A stretch of 64,000 bases of DNA from Thermoleophilaceae bacterium. Lineage in GTDB: Bacteria > Actinomycetota > Thermoleophilia > Solirubrobacterales > Thermoleophilaceae. Made by a program: the position numbers and the translations under genes. The notes under the pieces were generated by a model, which worked only from the letters and a program-made list of their open reading frames with translations, made no database searches and had not been told where the DNA came from. Positions 58,860-64,000 of this stretch are shown piece by piece (position 1 is the first letter of the stretch; each line of letters opens with the position of its first letter). Location: the NCBI GenBank assembly GCA_036378175.1, contig DASUWY010000007.1, positions 32,627-96,626 of the forward strand, read 5' to 3'.

Positions 58860-59789
58860 TCAGCGCGTGGCCGCGGCTGCTGTCTGCAGCCGCGCGTGCC
58901 TGATGGCCGCCAGCGCCTTGCGCGGGGAGAGCGTGCCGAAGGTGTACGCCAGCACGCCAAGCGAGATCAGCAGGCCGCCGACGAGGTGCACGGCACCCAC
59001 GGTGAACCAGAAGCTCGTGATGCTCGCGATGTCGATCGGCTTGTCCGTGACCGCAGGAAATCCGTAGGCGAGCATCGCCACGCGCAGGCCGGCGCTCGCG
59101 GGCGCGAACGGCACGATGCGGCCCGCGCTCGTCGCCGCCATCACGAGGATGGCGGTGTTCACCGTCACCGGGAGGCCGACCGCCTTCATGAGGCAGACCA
59201 TCGCCACGAGCCGGATCAGGCGGCTGGCCGCCTGGGGCCCGCCAACGCCGATGACGAACCGCCGCGGGCTGTGCAGGATCTGGCAGCCCTGCCTGACCCG
59301 CACGGCCAGCCCGCACACGCGAGGCCGCGCGAAGTGGACGAGGAGGAAGAGCAGGAGCCCGGCGCCCGCCACGACGGCGAGGCTCACGAGCACGTGCGTC
59401 ATCACAAACGAGACGTCGAACTCGGGCAGCTCGTTGGTGGACACCGGCACCGGCAGGAAGCCGTGCGCCAGCGCCCAGATCACGAGCCCGGCGCTGAGCA
59501 CGATCTCGGGGAGAGTCTCGGGGCCGAACGTGGCGAGCAGCGTGGAGTAGCGGGCATTCGGCACCCGCCGGTGTACGAGGAAGAGCTTGAGGAAGTCGCC
59601 GCCGCGGGCGGGCACGATCGCGTTGACGCCCGCGCCCGCCAGGTACGCCCCGGCCACATCCCGCGCGCGCAGATCGTCGGCGTCGGGATAGGCGGCCCGC
59701 AGGATGGTGAACCAGCCGCGCGTGCGCACCAGCTGTGAGAGCTCGTACACGGCGAACCCGACCAGAAGCCACCAGGGGTTGATGCTCAC
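58860..59789 (-). CDS. LPG-synthase-TM/flippase-like membrane protein
   Basis: 309 residues with about eight helices. Family blocks are FAVYELSQLVRTRGWFTIL, AYLAGAGVNAIVPARGGDFL and ATSAGRIVPFAPASAGLRV, which resemble the lysylphosphatidylglycerol synthase transmembrane/UPF0104 fold. The GTG at 59789 lacks a ribosome-binding site. The open frame continues 23 codons upstream to a CTG at 59858 preceded by GGGAGG, so a longer protein starting at CTG is possible. It likely moves a lipid or lipid-linked molecule. Confidence 0.75.
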   Translation of the reverse strand: MSINPWWLLVGFAVYELSQLVRTRGWFTILRAAYPDADDLRARDVAGAYLAGAGVNAIVPARGGDFLKLFLVHRRVPNARYSTLLATFGPETLPEIVLSAGLVIWALAHGFLPVPVSTNELPEFDVSFVMTHVLVSLAVVAGAGLLLFLLVHFARPRVCGLAVRVRQGCQILHSPRRFVIGVGGPQAASRLIRLVAMVCLMKAVGLPVTVNTAILVMAATSAGRIVPFAPASAGLRVAMLAYGFPAVTDKPIDIASITSFWFTVGAVHLVGGLLISLGVLAYTFGTLSPRKALAAIRHARLQTAAAATR

Positions 59790-59911
59790 CGCGCGTTCCG
59801 CGATGAGCCGCAGCGCGCCCTCGGCGGAGTGGTACAGCGATTCGATTCGGTCGGTCAGAACGATCCCCCTCCCGAGAGTAGATCGCCATCACCGGATTCG
59901 CCTGAAGTCTT

Positions 59912-59932
59912 AATCCCCCTTAAGGGGGGTTT
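59912..59932. terminator. CCCCC-TTAA-GGGGG hairpin with T-run
   Basis: CCCCC (59915-59919) and GGGGG (59924-59928) close TTAA; TTT follows on the plus strand and ATTAA on the minus. It lies 120 bases after the end of the secreted-protein gene and just before the structured element copy 2, so it may end transcripts in either direction. Confidence 0.5.
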
Positions 59933-59941
59933 CTCACCGCT

Positions 59942-60053
59942 GGATCCTGGCGAGCGAAAACCGAGCTATCCAAGGACGCAGGGTCGAAGTCGTATGTCAA
60001 TACGACGAGACACGAGGACGCAGGAGAGCGACGGTTCGCAGCCGTCAGGATTC
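59942..60053 (+). ncRNA. Structured element, copy 2 (family not identified)
   Basis: The 90-base core (59954-60043) matches copy 1 with no gap: GCGAAAA (59954), CGAGC (59962), CCAAGGACGCAG (59970), CGAGGACGC (60013), GGTTCGCAGCC (60033). The 31-base centre forms GTC, internal loop GAA/GA, GTCGTAT, loop GTCA, ATACGAC, GAC: different bases from copy 1 but the same layout. The closing stem GGATCCTG (59942-59949) with CAGGATTC (60046-60053) has eight pairs including one G-T that favours the plus strand. GGTTCGCAGCC sits in its own small hairpin. It abuts the stop of the minus-strand gene 60052-60459. Confidence 0.5.
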
Positions 60054-60459
60054 AGCGGCGGACCCGCACCCAGTAATTGAGGTTCTTGGTACCCAGCTTC
60101 GTCTTCACCGTCGCCTGAAATGTGAGACGGATTCCGACGGCCCGCACGGGCCACCGGACCACGTCCCGGTAGGTGCCGTTGAACGGGCACGGATCGGGCT
60201 TGCCGGGATGGCAGCCTGCGGTGGACACGACCTGTCCCTTGTAGATGAAGTGGTACTGCACCGTGCCGCGCAGCCTGGTGCGGCCGCGCCGGACGACGAT
60301 CTTCACCGGCCAGGCCTTGCGCGCCTTCGGCGTGTGCGTGGGAACGGTCATCCGAGCGGTCCACGCGGTGCTCTCATGCGCCGGCGTGGCGAGGCCGGCC
60401 GGGGCCGCCACGAGAAAGACGACGAATCCAAGTGAGGTTAGAAAAGCTGCACGAACCAT
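60052..60459 (-). CDS. Secreted protein of unknown function (135 aa)
   Basis: A signal peptide (MVRAAFLTSLGFVVFLVAAP, then AGLA) precedes a basic beta-rich domain: TARMTVPTHTPKARKAWPVK, TRLRGTVQYHFIYKGQVVST, a Cys pair (AGCHPGK and DPCPFNG), and VRAVGIRLTFQATVKTKLG. It resembles a small Ig-like secreted domain, with no confirmed family. Starts 39 bases after the DUF202 gene stop. Confidence 0.75.
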   Translation of the reverse strand: MVRAAFLTSLGFVVFLVAAPAGLATPAHESTAWTARMTVPTHTPKARKAWPVKIVVRRGRTRLRGTVQYHFIYKGQVVSTAGCHPGKPDPCPFNGTYRDVVRWPVRAVGIRLTFQATVKTKLGTKNLNYWVRVRR

Positions 60460-60498
60460 CGCTGCATCGTAAAACAGCGCGCGGTCGGGGAGGTTGCG

Positions 60499-60879
60499 CT
60501 AGCCCTCGACCACGATCAGCACCACGAGCCCCGCCGCCAGCACCACCCCACCGAGGCTGATCAGGAGCGTGACGGTGTGATTGAGCTCCGCAAAGTTGCC
60601 TTCGCGCACGGCGCGATCCACCTGAGTACGGCGGATGTGGCCGTATGCGAAGCACACGATGCCGATGAGCGCGAAGCCCACACCGAGCACCGTGTAGGGC
60701 CACACGTGCCTCACGTTGGTGACCTCCGGGACGAGCCGCGCGGCGGCCAGTGCCGTGGCCACCGATGTGATCCCGGTGCGCCACCAGGCGAGATAGGTGC
60801 GCTCGTTGGCGAGCAGCGTGCGGCGCGTGAAGTCACGCGGGTCGAGCGGACGGGCGGGGTCGTAAGGATCTTGACTCAT
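60499..60879 (-). CDS. DUF202 (YidH-like) membrane protein
   Basis: 126 residues: LANERTYLAWWRTGITSVAT is the DUF202 signature, followed by three helices (VLGVGFALIGIVCFAYGHIR and LISLGGVVLAAGLVVLIVV among them). Role unknown. Its ATG overlaps the argD stop by 4 bases, so it is transcribed with the arginine genes, a linkage that does not suggest a known function. Confidence 0.88.
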   Translation of the reverse strand: MSQDPYDPARPLDPRDFTRRTLLANERTYLAWWRTGITSVATALAAARLVPEVTNVRHVWPYTVLGVGFALIGIVCFAYGHIRRTQVDRAVREGNFAELNHTVTLLISLGGVVLAAGLVVLIVVEG

Positions 60880-62033
60880 TCGATCACCGCGGCGAGCCGC
60901 CCCAGAGCGTCCTCGATCTCGTCGCCGCTCACCGTGAGCGGCGGCAGCATCCGGATCGTGGCGGGTCCTGTGGCGTTCACCACCAGGCGCTGCTCGGTGA
61001 GCAGGCGGGTGGCCAGCTCAGGCGCCCCGTGCACGTCGAACGCGCACATCAGGCCGCGGCCGCGCACGTTGGTCACGGGCAACCGCTCGAGGCCCGCCAC
61101 GAGTGCCTGCCCCTTCGTGCGAACGTCGTCGAGGAACGCCTCGTCGTGAACCACGTCGAGCACGGCATGCGCCGCCGCGCAGGGCACCGGCCCACCGGCG
61201 AACGTGGAGCCGTGATCGCCCTTCTGAAGCGTGTCCGCGTATTCGCGCGAGGTGATGCAGGCGCCGATGGGCAGCCCGCCGCCGAGTCCTTTCGCCACCG
61301 TCATCACATCCGGCCGCACGGGGGTCTGCTCGTATGCCCAGAGGGTGCCCGTGCGGCCCATCCCGCATTGCACCTCGTCGAAGATCAGGAGCGCCCCATG
61401 GCGGTCGCACGCCTCGCGCGCGGCCACGAGCACGTCGTCGCCGATCGGGTGGATTCCAGACTCGCCCTGCACCGGCTCGATGAGCACCGCGGCAGTTTGG
61501 TTGCCCACCGCGGCTGCCACGCCGGCGGCGTCGTCGCGGTGCACCACCTTGAAGCCGGGCACGAGCGGAGCGAACGGCTCCTGCTTCGTCTCCTGCGGCG
61601 TGGCCGAGAGCGCGCCGTAGGTGCGGCCGTGGAAGCCGTCAGTGAGCACGACGATCTCGCCCCCGCGGCGGTGGCGGCGTGCGAGCTTGATCGCGCACTC
61701 GTTCGCCTCCGCCCCGGAGTTGCAGAAGAACACCTTGCCGCCCAGCGAGCTCTCCGCCAGCCGCTGCGCCAGGCGCATGGCCGGCTCCGTGTAGTAGAGG
61801 TTCGACACGTGCATGAGGCGGCCCGCCTGATCGCGGATCGCCTCCACCAGCGCGGGGTGGCAGTGGCCGATCTGCACCACCGAGATCCCCGCGAGGAAGT
61901 CGAGGTACTCGTTGCCATCCGCGTCCCAGAGGCGGCAGCCCTCGCCGCGCACGAACTCCACCGGCTGACGCGCGTAGGTGGGCATCACCCAGTCACGCTC
62001 GAGCGCCTGGAGATCTGTGATGTTCAGGGGCAA
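60876..62033 (-). CDS. argD: Acetylornithine aminotransferase
   Basis: 385 residues from a TTG at 62033, chosen for the AGGAA site 6 bases upstream and because it overlaps argB by 10 bases; a CTG at 62027 overlapping the argB stop is an alternative. Class III aminotransferase: RLWDADGNEYLDFLAGISVV, FFCNSGAEANECAIKLARRH, LIFDEVQCGMGRTGTLWAYE and the PLP Lys in MTVAKGLGGGLPIGA. Fourth step of arginine synthesis. Confidence 0.93.
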   Translation of the reverse strand: MPLNITDLQALERDWVMPTYARQPVEFVRGEGCRLWDADGNEYLDFLAGISVVQIGHCHPALVEAIRDQAGRLMHVSNLYYTEPAMRLAQRLAESSLGGKVFFCNSGAEANECAIKLARRHRRGGEIVVLTDGFHGRTYGALSATPQETKQEPFAPLVPGFKVVHRDDAAGVAAAVGNQTAAVLIEPVQGESGIHPIGDDVLVAAREACDRHGALLIFDEVQCGMGRTGTLWAYEQTPVRPDVMTVAKGLGGGLPIGACITSREYADTLQKGDHGSTFAGGPVPCAAAHAVLDVVHDEAFLDDVRTKGQALVAGLERLPVTNVRGRGLMCAFDVHGAPELATRLLTEQRLVVNATGPATIRMLPPLTVSGDEIEDALGRLAAVIE

Positions 62034-62875
62034 ATCTTCGTTCCTATTCCTTCGTCGGTGAACAGCTCGAGCAGGAGCGAGTGGCGCAGCCGGCCGTCGA
62101 TGATGTGAGCGGCTCCCACGCCGTCCTCCACCGCGCTCACGCACGCCTCGAGCTTGGGTCGCATCCCGCCCCCGATGCCGGCCAGGCGTTCGCGCACCTG
62201 GCTGGCCGTTGCCTCGGAGATCCGGCTGCCGGGATCGGCCGGATCGGCAAGCCAGCCCTCCACATCGGTGAGGAAGATCACCTTGAACGCGCGCATCGCG
62301 GACGCCACAGCGGCCGCGGCGGCATCCGCGTTGATGTTGTACGAGTTGCCCTCGGAGTCGGCGCCCACCGACGCGATCACCGGGATGTAGTCCTGCGCGA
62401 TGTGCTTGAGCACGTTCACGTCCACGTGCTCGATCTCGCCGACGAAGCCGATGTCGTGCTCGCCCCCCGCGAGCTGCTTGCGCACGCGGAAGAGCAGGCC
62501 GTCGTCGCCGCAGAGGCCCACCGCCGGCTGCCCCTGACGGTTGATGAGCAGAACGATGTCCTTGTTCTGCTTGCCCACCAGCACCATCTTCGCCACCTCC
62601 ACCGTGTCGGCGTCGGACACGCGAAGGCCCTCGACGAACTCCACCTTCATCCCGAGGCGCTCCATGTAGCGGGTGATCTCGGGGCCGCCGCCGTGCACCA
62701 CGATCGGGTTCATCCCCACGTACTTGAGGAGCACGACGTCGCGCGCGAACTCCTCCTGCAGCGCCGGGTCGGTCATCGCGGTGCCGCCGTACTTGATCAC
62801 GATCGTGCGGCCGTGGAACTCTCGGATGTACGGGAGCGCCTCGAGGATCGTGGCGACGTCGCGGCTCTGGTTCAC
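62024..62875 (-). CDS. argB: Acetylglutamate kinase
   Basis: 283 residues from a GTG. TIVIKYGGTAMTDP (phosphate site), IVVHGGGPEITRYMERLG, GLCGDDGLLFRVRKQ, NINADAAAAAVASAMRAFKV and GGMRPKLEACVSAVEDGVG are all present. Second step of arginine synthesis. The GTG overlaps the argJ stop by 4 bases. The N-terminal helix needed for arginine-sensitive hexamers (DVATILEALPYIREFHGRT) is present, so feedback inhibition is likely. Confidence 0.95.
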   Translation of the reverse strand: MNQSRDVATILEALPYIREFHGRTIVIKYGGTAMTDPALQEEFARDVVLLKYVGMNPIVVHGGGPEITRYMERLGMKVEFVEGLRVSDADTVEVAKMVLVGKQNKDIVLLINRQGQPAVGLCGDDGLLFRVRKQLAGGEHDIGFVGEIEHVDVNVLKHIAQDYIPVIASVGADSEGNSYNINADAAAAAVASAMRAFKVIFLTDVEGWLADPADPGSRISEATASQVRERLAGIGGGMRPKLEACVSAVEDGVGAAHIIDGRLRHSLLLELFTDEGIGTKICP

Positions 62876-64000
62876 GACGTGTACTCCGAGTTGAAGTGCA
62901 CATACTTCTGCGAGAGATCGCTGAAGAACACCTCGGTCTCGCCGCCCTCACCCGGGAGCGTGAGCGAGTACTCCACCTCGCTGCCCTGTACCAGGGGCTC
63001 GAGCTCGCGCAGGTCGTCCACCACGGCGTCGCCCGCCGACACCACGAGCCGCCCCTCGATCTCGAGGTCGGCCACGAAGCCGTTGCCCGGCGGGTACGCC
63101 ATGCCCGCCGCCTGCAGGATGCGGCCGAAGTTGGGGTCGGCCCCGTGCAGCGCCGTCTTCACCAGGGGGGAGTTCGCGATCGCGCGCGCCACGGGCTCCA
63201 CCACCTCGTGGCCGCCGCGCACGACGATGCGTCCCACGCGCTTGGCGCCCTCGCCGTCCGCCACGATCTCGAGCGCGAGCTGGCGCAGCAGGGCGTCCAT
63301 CGCCTCGCCGAAGGCGAACTCGTCGGCCGTCTCCGGCTCGATTCTCACGCCGCTCGCTCCGCTCGCCATAGCGAGCACCGTGTCGCTCGTGGACAGCTGG
63401 CCGTCCACGCTGATGCGGTCGAAGGAGCGCTTGACGGTGACCCCGGTGAGGAGATCGATGGTCTCGTCCGACATCGCGGCGTCCGTCTGCACGAAGCAGA
63501 ACATCGTGGCGAAGCGCGGCGAGATCATCCCTGCGCCCTTTGCCTGGGCCGACAGGCGGACGGTGCCGGCATCGAGCTCCACCTCGAGGCAGGCGCGCTT
63601 GGGCCCGTTGTCGCTCGTGAGGATCGCGCGCGAGAAGTCCTCGGCGTCGCGGCCCAGCTCGCCCGCGGCGGCACGCACCCCCGCGAGGAGCGGTTCGCGC
63701 GGCAGCTCGGTGCCGATCACGCCTGTGGACGCCACGCCCACCTGCGCCGGCTCGATGCCCAGCAGCTCCGCGGCGAGTTGCTGCGTGGCTCGCGCGGTGT
63801 CGAGCCCGCGCTGGCCGTCGCCCACGTTGGAGCACACCGCGTTCGCCACCACGGCCCGCAGCCGGTGCGTATCGGCCTCACGCGAGGCGATCACAGGCGC
63901 GCCCACGCGAGCGTTCGACGTGAAACGCGCGGCGGACACCGTCTCGGCCTCATCCGAGACCAGCACGCCCACGTCCAGCCGGTCGGGAGCGAGCCCGGCC
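62872..64000 (-). CDS. argJ: Ornithine acetyltransferase (partial, 5' end missing)
   Basis: The frame is open to the right edge (AGLAPDRLDVGVLVSDEAET and on), so the N-terminus lies outside. The self-cleavage site is AKGAGMISPRFATMF, where the Thr after FA is the nucleophile of the beta subunit; other blocks are ASTGVIGTELP and HGADPNFGRILQAAG. It recycles acetyl groups from acetylornithine to glutamate. It leads argJ-argB-argD; argC and argR are not visible. Confidence 0.93.
   Translation of the reverse strand, partial: AGLAPDRLDVGVLVSDEAETVSAARFTSNARVGAPVIASREADTHRLRAVVANAVCSNVGDGQRGLDTARATQQLAAELLGIEPAQVGVASTGVIGTELPREPLLAGVRAAAGELGRDAEDFSRAILTSDNGPKRACLEVELDAGTVRLSAQAKGAGMISPRFATMFCFVQTDAAMSDETIDLLTGVTVKRSFDRISVDGQLSTSDTVLAMASGASGVRIEPETADEFAFGEAMDALLRQLALEIVADGEGAKRVGRIVVRGGHEVVEPVARAIANSPLVKTALHGADPNFGRILQAAGMAYPPGNGFVADLEIEGRLVVSAGDAVVDDLRELEPLVQGSEVEYSLTLPGEGGETEVFFSDLSQKYVHFNSEYTS

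Noticed and set aside
60033..60048. tRNA T-arm-like hairpin GACGG-TTCGCAG-CCGTC
   Set aside because: No acceptor, D-arm or anticodon arm surrounds it; it belongs to the structured element.

Overview
The window is dense, high-GC DNA with no rRNA, tRNA, phage or insertion sequence that I can see. Several traits point to an actinobacterium, and the gene content is most like Thermoleophilia (Solirubrobacterales). These traits are leaderless or near-leaderless starts after TAnnnT boxes, many GTG starts, GatCAB with a short GluRS, menaquinone-type NDH-2, LLM-class oxidoreductase, a DUF6131-like micro-protein and ECF sigma factors with long membrane tails. The assignment is inference from gene content, not from a marker gene.

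Layout. 0.1-5.8 kb: an MMPL exporter divergent from an HxlR regulator, an MFS transporter and an RTX-type secreted protein. 5.8-9.5 kb: ilvB-ilvN-menF. 9.6-17.5 kb: methyltransferases, small membrane proteins, a GNAT/NDH-2 pair, an ECF sigma factor with a built-in anti-sigma-like tail and a GT87-like enzyme. 17.6-20.7 kb: gatCAB. 20.7-26.6 kb: a GMC oxidoreductase, a carboxymuconolactone decarboxylase-like gene divergent from a second HxlR regulator, and a folD-led operon. 26.7-29.9 kb: a PcrA/UvrD helicase split by an intein. 30-32 kb: a queuosine-salvage type protein and an LLM oxidoreductase. 32-37 kb: a tightly overlapping sulfur operon (leucine dehydrogenase-cysK-tusA-like-moeB-like-cysE-secreted protein). 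37-42.7 kb: an Rrf2 regulator, a histidine kinase, an HDOD-LuxR protein with a sigma-28-like promoter, gltX and nfo. 42.8-49 kb: an NhaP-type antiporter, a frameshifted OsmC gene and dnaE. 49-57.5 kb: a second MMPL exporter, a TfoX-N protein, LapA, and a 1,103-residue beta-helix membrane protein. 57.5-64 kb: argG, a flippase-like protein, a DUF202 protein and argJ-argB-argD running off the right edge.

The observation I rate highest is a structured element present twice (26641-26759 and 59942-60053). The two 90-base cores align without any gap. They share several boxes (GCGAAAA, CCAAGGACGCAG, CGAGGACGC, GGTTYGCAGCC), while the closing stem and the central hairpin differ in sequence but keep their pairing. 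G-T pairs favour a plus-strand RNA. I could not assign it to a family. Other strong signals are paired operators at both HxlR loci (one fits exactly into the 17-bp promoter spacer), the PcrA intein, the sulfur-carrier-like cysteine operon, a 49-nt inverted repeat in the only gene-free stretch over 300 bp, two related heptanucleotide repeat tracts, and several genes with missing or non-standard starts.
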